Counted from the stretch's first letter, positions 16,729 to 25,452 are shown. The stretch is 64,000 nt of DNA from Fontibacillus puldeungensis (GCF_042678945.1 NZ_JBHTLM010000001.1:1-64000), one strand, 5' to 3'. Numbers and translations: made by a program. The notes: generated by a model not told the origin, from the letters alone.

Positions 16729-17956
16729 AAATATGATCTGGATATTTGTTGGGATATGCATCTTATTGGCGGTCGGTCTGGTGGTGCGGCAAACGAAGCC
16801 GAGTAACGTACAGCCGCCTACCAGCCCCAAATCGATAGTAACTACGTTTAAGGGAGACCCGCAAACCACACGGGCGTTTACTTGGTATACGGAAAGTGTG
16901 GAGGGACATGCTATGCTGCAAGTAACCGAGGGCACTAAGGTTGATTCGTGGGATCGACCAGACATCCTTACGTTTACGGCAAAATCGACGCAAATCAATA
17001 TAGGTGGTGGGAAGCGGCAGTATGCGCATCAAGCGGAGGCGATCTGTCTGAAGCCTGGCACATCGTATACATACCGGGTGGGAAGCGAACAATCCGGGGC
17101 ATGGAGCGATCCGGCCGTGATTGTAACGGAACCAGTGTCGCCAGAGACGTTTACTTTTGTGAACGTGACGGATTCCCAAGGGGAGTCGGAAGCGGATTTC
17201 AAGGCATGGGGGCATACGCTGGATCAGGCTTTTGGAAAGTTCCCGGAGGCTAGCTTTATCGTGCATAATGGAGATTTGACGGAGGACCCGGATCAGGAAA
17301 AAGAGTGGGATTCCTTTTTTGGACAAGCGGCTAAATGGTTGGTTAAAATTCCGCTGATGCCGGTCACAGGAAATCATGACGAAATTCAGGGGAATGCCGA
17401 ACGGTTCACATCGCATTTCGCTGTGCCGGCAAACGGGGCGGAGGGGGCGATCCCAGGGACCAATTATTCTTTTAACTATGGTTATGCGCATATTGTAGTG
17501 CTTGATACGGAATCGAACCTAAAGGCGCAGACCTCCTGGCTGCGCGCAGATTTGCAAAGCAATCGTCAGCCCTGGACCATCGTTGCGATGCATAGACCGG
17601 CATATGGTGGTAACAGATATGAGAAAATTGAGGACTGGATCAAGGTGTTTGACGAATTTGGCGTTGATTTGGTGCTGCAGGGGCACAACCATGAGTATTC
17701 ACGGTCTTATCCTTTGAGGGATGGGAAAATCGTTCCGGGCGGTGAAGGAACGGTGTACGTCATTGCCAATACGGCAGGTCCTAAATTCAACTCACTGAAA
17801 AAGGACAAGTACTATCACGCAGTGCATTTCCAAAACAACAAGCAGATGTTTGCCGCAGTGACCGTCAGCGAAAGAGCGTTATCTCTTCAGGCTTATGATG
17901 CGGACGGAAAGCTGCTTGATGAATTCACTCAGCAACGCAGTAGAAGCGGTGATTAA
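16715..17956 (+). CDS. Secreted/anchored metallophosphoesterase, purple acid phosphatase-like
   Basis: 413 residues. An N-terminal helix (MIWIFVGICILLAVGLVV) without a lipobox anchors or exports it. A fibronectin III-like domain (about residues 40-140) comes next, as in purple acid phosphatases. The dinuclear metal site motifs are visible as HNGDLTED, TGNHDE, AMHRPAYGG and LQGHNHEYSRS. It should cleave phosphate esters, or perhaps polyphosphate or nucleotides, outside the membrane. TTG 16715 is used because AAGGAG at 16699-16704 suits it; ATG 16733 is too far from any ribosome site. It is divergent from the VTC operon, suggesting a shared phosphate theme. Confidence 0.88.
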   Translation: MGSRKNMIWIFVGICILLAVGLVVRQTKPSNVQPPTSPKSIVTTFKGDPQTTRAFTWYTESVEGHAMLQVTEGTKVDSWDRPDILTFTAKSTQINIGGGKRQYAHQAEAICLKPGTSYTYRVGSEQSGAWSDPAVIVTEPVSPETFTFVNVTDSQGESEADFKAWGHTLDQAFGKFPEASFIVHNGDLTEDPDQEKEWDSFFGQAAKWLVKIPLMPVTGNHDEIQGNAERFTSHFAVPANGAEGAIPGTNYSFNYGYAHIVVLDTESNLKAQTSWLRADLQSNRQPWTIVAMHRPAYGGNRYEKIEDWIKVFDEFGVDLVLQGHNHEYSRSYPLRDGKIVPGGEGTVYVIANTAGPKFNSLKKDKYYHAVHFQNNKQMFAAVTVSERALSLQAYDADGKLLDEFTQQRSRSGD

Positions 17957-18111
17957 TGGGCAGAAGATGGAGTTTTTAGGACGTACTGTGCGTTTGCAAC
18001 AAACTCCCCCCTTACTCCCAGCCGCTCTGCTCTCGGATCTACTCTATTCTCAGAGTCGCTCTACTCTAGGGTCAGCTACCACTGACTTACTTCTTCTTGT
18101 CCTAGACTGAA

Positions 18112-18299
18112 TAAATGCATTTTTATACAGCTAAACAACGCCCTATCGCCAGCTTTGATCGATTAGTTGCAGAAAGTGCAGCTAAAAGGAACGAAATAGC
18201 TCTGCGAAGCTCAACTGGCCCATTTTAGTTGTAGGTTTTACAATTAAAATCCAGAAAAACCCGATTTGTCACAAAATAAATGTACTAAATATATTTAAT
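18112..18299. repeat. Palindrome array B (four 23-24 bp units)
   Basis: Units at 18112-18135, 18164-18186, 18226-18248 and 18277-18299, with starts 52, 62 and 51 bp apart. Each has the half-site pattern TAGTTGYA or TAAATGYA, about seven bases, TRCAGCTAAA or a variant. The 500-bp gap 17957-18442 holds only this array and a terminator. The stretch after unit 3 (AAAATCCAGAAA) recurs in array C. Confidence 0.78.
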
Positions 18300-18366
18300 G
18301 GTAGATGGTGAGAGAGGAGAGAATCCATTTCCTCTCCATCTGCTAGCGTATGAGTTACCGCCATAC

Positions 18367-18401
18367 AAAAAAACGCCCGAAATTTGTTTCGGACGTTTTT
18401 T
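18367..18401. terminator. Bidirectional terminator
   Basis: AAAACGCCCGAAA / TTTCGGACGTTTT with one mismatch and a short loop, with A-run and T-run on opposite sides. It suits the end of the MFS gene (minus strand) and anything read through from the phosphatase. Confidence 0.8.
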
Positions 18402-18442
18402 GCAATTGTAGCCAATAGCTCAAGGCGCAGCAGCGCAGGGGG

Positions 18443-19981
18443 TTAGCTGTTGACTCCATCCACGGAAGTAACGGCATCAATCTCATCTTGTTTTTCCACT
18501 TGGTTCAATTTGCCGCGCCGAAGCAGTAGGCCTAGAAGTGCACCACCAATGGCCACGAAAATCATGATATGGAACGTATCATCGAAGCCTTTAGCCAAGA
18601 CGACCTGGGTCGCTTTTTTCATCGCTTCGGCCGACATTTGCGGAACGGCGCCGGCCTTCACGGCCGCCTGAGCGGCTGCTGCCTTCATTTCGTCCGCACG
18701 GAAGGTCGTTCTCGAGGTCAAGATGGTCACGAGCGTGGAGACGGCGAGCGAGCTAATGACCTGCTGCATGGAGTTCGTCAGTGATGTGACCCGGTTAATC
18801 AGCGGCTTTGGCGCTTTGTTCAGCAGATGGGTGTTCATCGGCATCGTCATCAGGCCCATGCCGGCCCCGCACATGATGAGCGGTAAAATGATATCGCTGC
18901 GCTGAGTCGTCAGATCCACGAAAGAATACTGGTAAAGCGCTCCGGAAACGAGACCAAGTCCAGCAACGACCAGCCATCTGACACCGATTTTATCGAAAAG
19001 AATGCCGGCAATCGGCATCATAAGGCCGGACGCGATCGCCTGCGGCAGCAGGGTCAGGCCGGTATCGAACGCGCCGAAGCCACGGGCCTGCTGCAGAAAC
19101 TGTGGTAGTAGGAACAGTGCTCCGTAGAGGGCAAATTGGCCCACCCATTGCACAATAATACCGGCGCAGAAGTCAATCGACCGGAAAATACGGAGCTCGA
19201 GCAGCGGCGTGCTCGTTCTAAGCTCGGCGACGATGAACGCGGCGAGCGCTACGCCGCCTACGATGAGGCCGATGATCGTTTTCTCCGAGGTCCAGCTATC
19301 CGCCCCTTGGCTGACGCCGTAGGAAAGGGAGGCGAAGGCGAGCGGTCCGAGGACCATCCCCCATTTATCGAAACCAGGCACTTTATTTCTTTCTACTTTA
19401 GGAAGCTTGCGGAGCCCGATAAGCAGGCAAATGATCCCGACCGGAATGTTGATGAGGAAAATCCAACGCCACGATTGATATTCTACGAGCCAACCCGACA
19501 GTACAGGACCGATGGCCGGGGCAAACAGTACAGGAATCCCCATGATCCCCATAACTACGCCGACTTTGTTCATTGGGCTCAGCCTGTAGACGTAAGCCAT
19601 GGCAACCGGCAGTACGCAGCCGCCGCCTAAGCCCTGCAGCACTCGGAAGGCGATGAGCCATTCGGCTCGATTCGGCGTAGAGCATAAAATGGACCCGATC
19701 GTGAACAGCACGACAGCTCCGAGAAAAATATTTTTCGCTCCAAAACGGTCGGACAGCCAGCCCGACAACGGGATGACAGTGGCCTGAGCCAGCATATAGC
19801 CGGTAACGACCCACTCCAGCGTCTTCAGATCCGTATGAAAATCTTTGACAAGTGTGGACAGAGCAACATTCATCGCCGTGTTGTCGAGAACAACCATGAA
19901 CACTCCGGCAATAATCGCCAGAAGCGGAACCAGAATGTTGCGCAGCCGGAATTCCGATTGAGGCTTTAACGCTTGCTCCAT
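18443..19981 (-). CDS. DHA2-family MFS drug efflux pump (EmrB/QacA type)
   Basis: 512 residues with about 14 membrane helices, the layout of proton-driven multidrug exporters in the DHA2 family. Motif C-like MGIMGIPVLFAPAIGPVLSG (about residues 145-164), the motif A-like loop LSDRFGAKNIFLGA and WRWIFLINIPVG are visible. The large last loop with MKAAAAQAAVKAGAV is common in this group. It is divergent from a TetR gene, with two identical palindromes in the shared promoter region, so it is likely repressed until a toxic ligand appears. The substrate is unknown. Confidence 0.92.
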   Translation of the reverse strand: MEQALKPQSEFRLRNILVPLLAIIAGVFMVVLDNTAMNVALSTLVKDFHTDLKTLEWVVTGYMLAQATVIPLSGWLSDRFGAKNIFLGAVVLFTIGSILCSTPNRAEWLIAFRVLQGLGGGCVLPVAMAYVYRLSPMNKVGVVMGIMGIPVLFAPAIGPVLSGWLVEYQSWRWIFLINIPVGIICLLIGLRKLPKVERNKVPGFDKWGMVLGPLAFASLSYGVSQGADSWTSEKTIIGLIVGGVALAAFIVAELRTSTPLLELRIFRSIDFCAGIIVQWVGQFALYGALFLLPQFLQQARGFGAFDTGLTLLPQAIASGLMMPIAGILFDKIGVRWLVVAGLGLVSGALYQYSFVDLTTQRSDIILPLIMCGAGMGLMTMPMNTHLLNKAPKPLINRVTSLTNSMQQVISSLAVSTLVTILTSRTTFRADEMKAAAAQAAVKAGAVPQMSAEAMKKATQVVLAKGFDDTFHIMIFVAIGGALLGLLLRRGKLNQVEKQDEIDAVTSVDGVNS

Positions 19982-20063
19982 TTTCTACCCCTCCTATACG
20001 ACCGGTGATCCGTCGTTGCCTCCCGGCCGATTTCTCTTTATAATGAGTCTGACGACAAACATG

Positions 20064-20110
20064 CGGACAATTGTCCGAATAACATCTCTCAGTTTACGGA
20101 CAATTGTCCG
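20064..20110. promoter_or_regulatory. Twin TetR operators between the MFS pump and its regulator
   Basis: Two identical perfect 14-bp palindromes CGGACAATTGTCCG at 20064-20077 and 20097-20110, 33 bp apart centre to centre (about three helical turns). They lie in the divergent promoter region, so one TetR protein could repress both genes. Confidence 0.9.
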
Positions 20111-20140
20111 TTGAGTCAAGAGCATATAGGGGGCTAATCC

Positions 20141-20884
20141 ATGAATCCATCCGAGAAACCGCCAGAGGACGTATTTGCTGCTGAACGATATGCCAAACAA
20201 GATACCCGAAAAGAAGTGACCCACCTGCTAATAGATGCAGAACAGCCTGAGGAGCCAGGGCTGAAGAACTCTCAACGCCCCAAGCGGGAGGACGATCCAT
20301 ATAAGGCGCGAATTCTCGACGCCGCCCGGAAACTGTTTGATAAGCATGGACTGAAGGACGTCAGCATGTATCAAATTGCCAAAACGGCGGGAATCGGTCA
20401 GGGCTCGCTCTACCGGCGTTATGCGGATAAAGGTGAAATTTGTTACGAGCTGCTGAAAAACTACTCCGAGCGTTTGTTAACCGGATTGGAGGAAGACGTT
20501 CGTTCGGTGGAAGGAAATTTCAAAGCCAAGGGAGTATCCGCTATGGATACGCTGCTTTCCAGCATTAAACGGATTGTTGATTTTGTCGATGAACACGCCG
20601 AGTTGCTCATGGTGATCAAGTCCGAATTTAACGGCAAAAGGCAGCCCACCCAGTTTGGGCATCCATTGTTTGTGCGGCTGAATGCGATTATCACCGAGAT
20701 GTTAAGGCAGGCACTGAACGCTGGAGAAATTTGTGATATCGACCCGCAGTTTATGGGAAGTGCTTTGATTGCGGTGTTAAGCCCGGATTCGTATCTGTAC
20801 CAACAGAAATACCAGGAGACAAGTAAAGAGGAAATCCTGAAGGGCATCGTTCGCATTTTGCGTGCGATGGCGCCACCTAAATAA
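20141..20884 (+). CDS. TetR-family repressor with a long N-terminal extension
   Basis: 247 residues. The TetR helix-turn-helix starts only at about residue 53 (ILDAARKLFDKHGLKDVSMYQIAKTAGIGQGSLYRRYADKGEI), after a charged, probably disordered tail of about 50 residues. No alternative ATG, GTG or TTG with a ribosome site lies nearer to the domain; ATAGGGGG precedes ATG 20141. The ligand domain is TetR_C-like. It should bind the two CGGACAATTGTCCG sites and control the divergent pump and itself. Confidence 0.9.
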   Translation: MNPSEKPPEDVFAAERYAKQDTRKEVTHLLIDAEQPEEPGLKNSQRPKREDDPYKARILDAARKLFDKHGLKDVSMYQIAKTAGIGQGSLYRRYADKGEICYELLKNYSERLLTGLEEDVRSVEGNFKAKGVSAMDTLLSSIKRIVDFVDEHAELLMVIKSEFNGKRQPTQFGHPLFVRLNAIITEMLRQALNAGEICDIDPQFMGSALIAVLSPDSYLYQQKYQETSKEEILKGIVRILRAMAPPK

Positions 20885-20900
20885 CGTAATTAACGTAAAA

Positions 20901-20946
20901 AAAACCTCCGAGGCAGCCAAGTCGATCGACAGGGTGGCCTCGGAGG
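20901..20946 (-). terminator. Terminator of the SulP gene
   Basis: Ten-bp perfect stem GCCTCCGAGG/CCTCGGAGGC type (20905-20914 with 20937-20946). On the minus strand it is followed by T8, so it terminates the SulP transcript. The plus-strand side lacks a T-run. Confidence 0.85.
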
Positions 20947-20975
20947 CTTAGTATGCACGTTTTTAATGTGAGATG

Positions 20976-22757
20976 TTAGAAAGTCACTTTGCCTTCACGC
21001 ACCAGCGGGCCGGCCAGATCGGAAATGGCGTGGCGTTCGGATTCCGCTCCGCAAAGTTTGGAGCATTCCCGGAAGGCGAAGTGTCGGCAGCCCTGGCACT
21101 TTTGGCTCTCTATTTTGCCAAGCGCGTAGTTTAAGGCTACACCGGTATGCTCAAAAAAGTGCTCTTCGCCAATGAGATTGTAACAGCCCGTTTTCTTCAG
21201 CAGTTTTCGCGGCTGCGGACGCAAACCGGACACGATGACCGTTACGTCCGAGCTTTGCAGCTTTTTCACAAGTCCCGAGAAATTGGCTTCCCCGGTCGTA
21301 TCCATAAACGGAACTTTCCCCATGCGGATGAGAACAACATGAAGATGCCGCCCGTCTCCGATCTGCTCATGAAAATTTCGTTCAAACGTCTGTGACGCTC
21401 CAAAAAACAACGGTCCGTCCACGGTAAAGATGGCTACTTGAGGGCAATCGTGATCTTCAGTAACCATATGGGCCTTAACCTTCTCGTTGGAGGAGGACGG
21501 GTCGGGGAGCACCTTGTCTACGGTCAGCAATTCGCTCATCCGTTTGACGAACAACACGGCTGCCAGTACCAGACCGATCTCCACGGCTGTCGTAAGGGTC
21601 GTAAATACCGTCAACAGGAAGGTGACGAGCAGAACAAGGGAGTCTCCTGTCCGCGTCTTCAGCATATGGGCAAAAGCCTTGCGTTCGCTCATGTTCCAGG
21701 CTACCATCATCAGAATTGGCGCCATGCTTGCCAGCGGGATCGTGGAAGCATACGGAGCGAACAAAACGACGATTAGCAGTACCACCAAGCCGTGCATAAT
21801 GCCGGACATCGGCGAAACGGCGCCGCTCTTGATGTTCGTTGCTGTACGAGCAATGGCGCCGGTTGCCGGAATTCCGCCGAACAACGGGGTAATGATGTTG
21901 GCGATCCCTTGTCCGATGAGCTCTCGGTTGCTGTCGTGGCGGGATCCGGTCATTCCATCTGCCACCACGGCCGAAAGCAGCGATTCGATGCTGCCGAGCA
22001 GAGCGATAATGAGCGCAGGCTGCACCATCGGCACGATGTTGTCCCATGTCAAAGGCAGCATCTCCAGATGGGGCAAGCCGGCGGGAATATCGCCATAGGC
22101 AGAGCCGATTGTAGTCACCTTGCCTGGGAAGAGCCAAAGTGCAGCTAGCGTCGAGAAGATGATACCTACAAGAGAGCCCGGTACCTTAGGAAGATATTTC
22201 GGCGTTAGCAGAAGGGCCGCAAAGCAGATGCAGGCGGTCAGGATACTGTACATATTTATCGAAGGCAGGCGCAGCACGATCTCTTTCATATTTTCAAAAA
22301 AGTACTCATGCCGTTCTACACCGCGAAGTCCGAGAAAGTTCCCAATTTGGCCGCTAAAGATCGTCACGGCGATTCCGGCGGTAAAGCCGATCGTCACCGG
22401 TCTCGGGATAAATTTGATGAGTGCCCCAAGCCGGAGCAGGCCCATCAGAACGAGAAAAATCCCGGCCAGAAAACCGGCAATCAGAAGGTTCTTATAGCCG
22501 TACTGCATCACAATGGCGAGCAGAATCGGAATGAAAGCTCCGGTTGGACCTCCGATCTGAAACTTTGACCCCCCGCAAAGCGATATGAGAATCCCCGCAA
22601 TGATCGTCGTGTACAATCCGAACTCCGGCTTCACTCCTGAGGCGATGGAAAAGGCCATCCCGAGCGGAATGGCTACAATACCGACAATGCATCCTGAGAT
22701 CAAGTCCTTGCGAAAGGATTGAACGTTATAATTTTTGTACCTTCCTGTCCACTTCAT
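20976..22757 (-). CDS. SulP-family anion transporter with STAS domain and Cys-rich tail
   Basis: 593 residues. The membrane part (about residues 15-410) has SulP features such as GIVAIPLGMAFSIASGV and FGGIPATGAIARTATNIKSG. A C-terminal STAS domain (about 440-545, with FMDTTGEANFSGL) follows. SulP proteins carry sulfate, bicarbonate or other anions. The last 45 residues hold a KCQGCRHFAFRECSKLC cluster of four cysteines, unusual for the family and possibly metal-binding. It follows an ArsR gene on the same strand, separated by a terminator. Start ATG 22757 follows AGAAGGG. The substrate is not determinable. Confidence 0.9.
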   Translation of the reverse strand: MKWTGRYKNYNVQSFRKDLISGCIVGIVAIPLGMAFSIASGVKPEFGLYTTIIAGILISLCGGSKFQIGGPTGAFIPILLAIVMQYGYKNLLIAGFLAGIFLVLMGLLRLGALIKFIPRPVTIGFTAGIAVTIFSGQIGNFLGLRGVERHEYFFENMKEIVLRLPSINMYSILTACICFAALLLTPKYLPKVPGSLVGIIFSTLAALWLFPGKVTTIGSAYGDIPAGLPHLEMLPLTWDNIVPMVQPALIIALLGSIESLLSAVVADGMTGSRHDSNRELIGQGIANIITPLFGGIPATGAIARTATNIKSGAVSPMSGIMHGLVVLLIVVLFAPYASTIPLASMAPILMMVAWNMSERKAFAHMLKTRTGDSLVLLVTFLLTVFTTLTTAVEIGLVLAAVLFVKRMSELLTVDKVLPDPSSSNEKVKAHMVTEDHDCPQVAIFTVDGPLFFGASQTFERNFHEQIGDGRHLHVVLIRMGKVPFMDTTGEANFSGLVKKLQSSDVTVIVSGLRPQPRKLLKKTGCYNLIGEEHFFEHTGVALNYALGKIESQKCQGCRHFAFRECSKLCGAESERHAISDLAGPLVREGKVTF

Positions 22758-22814
22758 TCTTAATACCCTTCTTTTCTAAATGATCTGCTGCACTTTCTCC
22801 TGCTGTCTTTAACG

Positions 22815-22843
22815 CAAAAAATTTCCCCAGCCCGTCGGGGAAA
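22815..22843 (-). terminator. Terminator/attenuator between ArsR and SulP genes
   Basis: On the minus strand: GTTTCCCC, GACGGGCT loop, GGGGAAA, then TTTTTT. It lies just after the ArsR stop and before the SulP start, so SulP is read by leak-through or has its own promoter. Confidence 0.8.
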
Positions 22844-22857
22844 CTTAAACCATAATC

Positions 22858-23187
22858 CTATTTTTGGCTCCGAATCTCTTCCAGCAGAGAGATGGACTCG
22901 ACTAAATGGTTGTCGAAAATTTGACGGGCAACCGCGAGTAAATCCTTGAGCAGCGGATCTCGCAGCGAGTAAACGACCGTAGTCCCTTCTTTTACCGTAT
23001 TAACGAGGTTTTTGGCCCGAAGCACGGCTAATTGCTGGGATACGGCTGACCCTTCCGAACCGAGTATGGCCTGAAGTTCATTGACATTTCGCTCACCCTC
23101 GCTCAATACTTCCAGAATACGAATACGCATCGGATGGGCGAGTGCTTTGAAAAATTCGGCTTTAAATTGCTGTAGGTTCACGTCCAT
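22858..23187 (-). CDS. ArsR-family winged-helix regulator
   Basis: 109 residues. The winged-helix part is clear: FFKALAHPMRIRILEVLSEG, NVNELQAILGSEGSAVSQQLAVLRAKNLV and a wing with GTTVVYSLRDP. No CxC metal site of the ArsR/CadC type is visible; the only plausible sensing residues are elsewhere. This resembles the SulP-linked ArsR group rather than metal sensors. Start ATG 23187 is preferred over TTG 23190 because of AAGGAG about nine bases upstream. It probably controls the SulP gene and itself. Confidence 0.88.
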   Translation of the reverse strand: MDVNLQQFKAEFFKALAHPMRIRILEVLSEGERNVNELQAILGSEGSAVSQQLAVLRAKNLVNTVKEGTTVVYSLRDPLLKDLLAVARQIFDNHLVESISLLEEIRSQK

Positions 23188-23325
23188 CAAAATAAACTCC
23201 TTAAAATCTGAAATTTCATATCTCTGAATCTTTGCATATTTAACATAATAGCATAGGAATCATTTTTGTGTATAGAGAAATTTAAGGTGTTTGAGGATGA
23301 ATATTGAAAATGGTATCATTAATAA

Positions 23326-23340
23326 TGATAATCATTATCA
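23326..23340. promoter_or_regulatory. Fur box
   Basis: Perfect 7-1-7 palindrome TGATAATCATTATCA, identical to the Bacillus Fur consensus. It sits 47 bp before the heme monooxygenase start, so that gene should be iron-repressed. Confidence 0.92.
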
Positions 23341-23387
23341 ATGTGGTGGTGAAGTGAATTCACATTATGCCAGGGGAGGTAAAACGG

Positions 23388-23723
23388 ATGTTTGTGATGA
23401 CAAGAACGATGATCATTGAGAAAGGAAACAGCGATAAAGTGCTGGCTAGGTTCAGCGCGGAAAGCCCGATCGATCAAATGGACGGACTGGTGGATATCAG
23501 CGTAATGATCAATCGGCAAAGCAAGGAACACGAAGAGGTAATCGTCGTCATCCGCTGGGAGTCGCAGGAGGCATGGAAAAACTGGGAGAAAAGCGAGGCG
23601 CATATCCAAGGACACAGGAATAGCAAGGGTCAGCAGCCGCCTTCTTTTATCATTAGTACTACGGTGAACATGTACGACGCCCAGGTGGTCAAGAAAGGAA
23701 AAGCATTTTTAGGCGGGGCATGA
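23388..23723 (+). CDS. Heme-degrading monooxygenase, HmoA/IsdG-like
   Basis: 111 residues, one antibiotic-biosynthesis-monooxygenase (ABM) domain. It starts MFVMTRTMIIEKGNSDKV and has RWESQEAWKNWEKSEAH near residues 59-75, with the Trp and His expected in IsdG-like heme oxygenases; the usual Asn near position 7 is replaced by Thr or Arg. It should open heme to release iron in the cytosol. ATG 23388 follows GGGGAGGT; the frame is open to 23367 but that start lacks a ribosome site. The Fur box at 23326 supports the iron role. Confidence 0.87.
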   Translation: MFVMTRTMIIEKGNSDKVLARFSAESPIDQMDGLVDISVMINRQSKEHEEVIVVIRWESQEAWKNWEKSEAHIQGHRNSKGQQPPSFIISTTVNMYDAQVVKKGKAFLGGA

Positions 23724-23781
23724 TACACTAGCAATTGAACTCATTCATTACTATAGGAACGATCTAGCAAGGAGACTTAAA

Positions 23782-24537
23782 ATGAAGCTGTTATCATGGA
23801 ATGTCAACGGTTTGAGAGCTTGTGTGGGCAAAGGGTTCATGGACTATTTTAATACGGTGGATGCAGACATCTTCTGCCTACAGGAAACGAAGCTGCAGGA
23901 AGACCAGATCGAGCTGGACCTCGGCGAGGCGTATGAGCAGTATTGGAACTATGCGGAGAAAAAAGGGTACTCCGGGACCGCTGTGTTTACACGGATCAAG
24001 CCGCTTTCGGTACGCTACGGGATGGAGGAGGACTATGAGCCGGAAGGGCGCATCATCACGCTGGAGTTTGAGCGCTTTTATCTTGTCACTGTCTATACGC
24101 CTAACGCCAAGAGGGACCTGTCCCGCTTGGATTACCGGATGGAGTGGGAGGAGCGGTTCCGCGCATATCTCAAACAGCTGGACGAAACGAAGCCGGTCAT
24201 CGTGTGCGGGGACTTGAACGTTGCGCACAAGGAAATCGACTTGAAGAACCCGAAATCTAATGAGGGCAATTCCGGATTTACGCCGCAGGAACGCGAGAAA
24301 ATGACGAACCTGCTGGAAGCCGGGTTCACGGATACGTTCCGATATTTTTACCCGGACAAGGAAAATGTGTACAGCTGGTGGTCGTACATGCCAAAGATAC
24401 GCGAACGGAATGTTGGGTGGCGGATCGACTACTTTCTGGCTTCTTCACGTCTGGAGCCGACACTTGTGGAGGCGGGCATCGATTGCCACGTCATGGGCAG
24501 CGACCATTGCCCGGTAACGCTGACCATTGAGCCGTGA
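23782..24537 (+). CDS. exoA: Exodeoxyribonuclease III / AP endonuclease
   Basis: 251 residues of the Xth/ExoA family, acting in base excision repair by cutting 5' of abasic sites and trimming 3' ends. Motifs in order: WNVNGLRACVGKGF (residues 6-19), LQETKLQ, CGDLNVAHKEIDL, GFTPQERE, WRIDYFLAS and the C-terminal catalytic GSDHCPV. The start follows AAGGAG. The gene ends 94 bp before the broken nuclease-like gene, with a terminator in the gap. Confidence 0.96.
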   Translation: MKLLSWNVNGLRACVGKGFMDYFNTVDADIFCLQETKLQEDQIELDLGEAYEQYWNYAEKKGYSGTAVFTRIKPLSVRYGMEEDYEPEGRIITLEFERFYLVTVYTPNAKRDLSRLDYRMEWEERFRAYLKQLDETKPVIVCGDLNVAHKEIDLKNPKSNEGNSGFTPQEREKMTNLLEAGFTDTFRYFYPDKENVYSWWSYMPKIRERNVGWRIDYFLASSRLEPTLVEAGIDCHVMGSDHCPVTLTIEP

Positions 24538-24555
24538 TATAATCAGGAATAGACG

Positions 24556-24611
24556 AAGAACGTCCTTTTGACCTGCGAGGTTAGCGGGTAAAGGGGCGTT
24601 CTTTTATTTTT
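24556..24611 (+). terminator. Terminator of exoA
   Basis: AAGAACG / CGTTCTT stem with inner CCTTT/AAAGG pairing, followed by TTATTTTT. Confidence 0.8.
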
Positions 24612-24631
24612 AGCGAGAAGTGGGAGATAGT

Positions 24632-25314
24632 ATGGATATGATGGATTTTGATCAGTCACATCAAGCGTTTATTGAGAGGCACATGGTAGGCAGATCGGGA
24701 GAAAGGAAGGGACGTCTGCAAAGAGGGCATAATTATGCTGAAAAGCTGCTGCTAAAAACGTGTGGTGGCCGCTCTTTGGAACATTAGAGCATTTGCACCC
24801 GGAATATGAAGTGTACGATTGGAACCGGAAGTCTCAGTTTCTCGATTTCGCTTTTTTACCGCCTTTCGGGCAATTCGGCATTGAATGCGACGGTTTCCAA
24901 AGCCATGTGAAGGAGATGGATCGGGAAAAATTCAGCTATGCGCTAAACCGCGATACATTTCTAACGGGAATGGGCTGGAAAATGATCCATTTTTCCTTTG
25001 ACGATGTGCAAAATCGCCCGGAGGTTTGCCGCATGCTATTACACCTGGCCATTGGACCCTACGGGAAATTGAAGCAGGCGGCGGATCCGCTTGCGCTTGC
25101 CGACCCTTTCGAAAAGGAGGTATTACGGTTGGCATGGAGTCTGGGAAGAGCGATTCGACATAAAGACGTTTCGAGCTACTGCTTGGTGAACTTTCGCACA
25201 GCTCGCAAATGGCTGAACGGTCTAGTCGAGAAAGGACTGCTGCGACCTGTTACGGGTGGGAAATACATCTGTCATTATGATCTCACAGATAGCTACACCA
25301 ATGGGCTAGTGTAG
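24632..25314 (+). pseudogene. Nuclease-fold (DUF559/Vsr-like) protein gene with a -1 frameshift
   Basis: Two frames clearly belong to one protein. The first starts at ATG 24632 behind GGGAGA, reads MDMMDFDQSHQAFIERHMVG and ends GHNYAEKLLLKTCGG, stop at 24785-24787. The second frame carries the rest from 24757 (NVWWPLFGTLEHLHPEYEV) to 25314. One extra A in the A5 tract at 24754-24758 would join them as LLLKNVWWP. The body has a PD-(D/E)XK-like core (FLDFAFLPP, IECDGFQSH, MGWKMIHFSFDDV), then a C-terminal winged-helix-like segment. The joined protein would be about 227 residues. The break may be a real mutation, ribosomal slippage on A AAA, or a sequencing error. Confidence 0.8.
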
Positions 25315-25452
25315 TTACGTAAAGGGGGGAGATGATCGGGGAGGAAGGTGACGGGTGTTACAAGGATTGGGTTTACGAAATCCCAAGCTACCGTCGCCTT
25401 CTCCATTAAACTCACCTCAAATGGGGCTTTTACTATCCTGTCATTGAAGGAA

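Noticed and set aside
21487..22098. 203-codon frame opposite the SulP gene
   Set aside because: It lies wholly inside a well-supported transporter gene, has no ribosome site, and the product looks like a shadow of membrane-protein codons.
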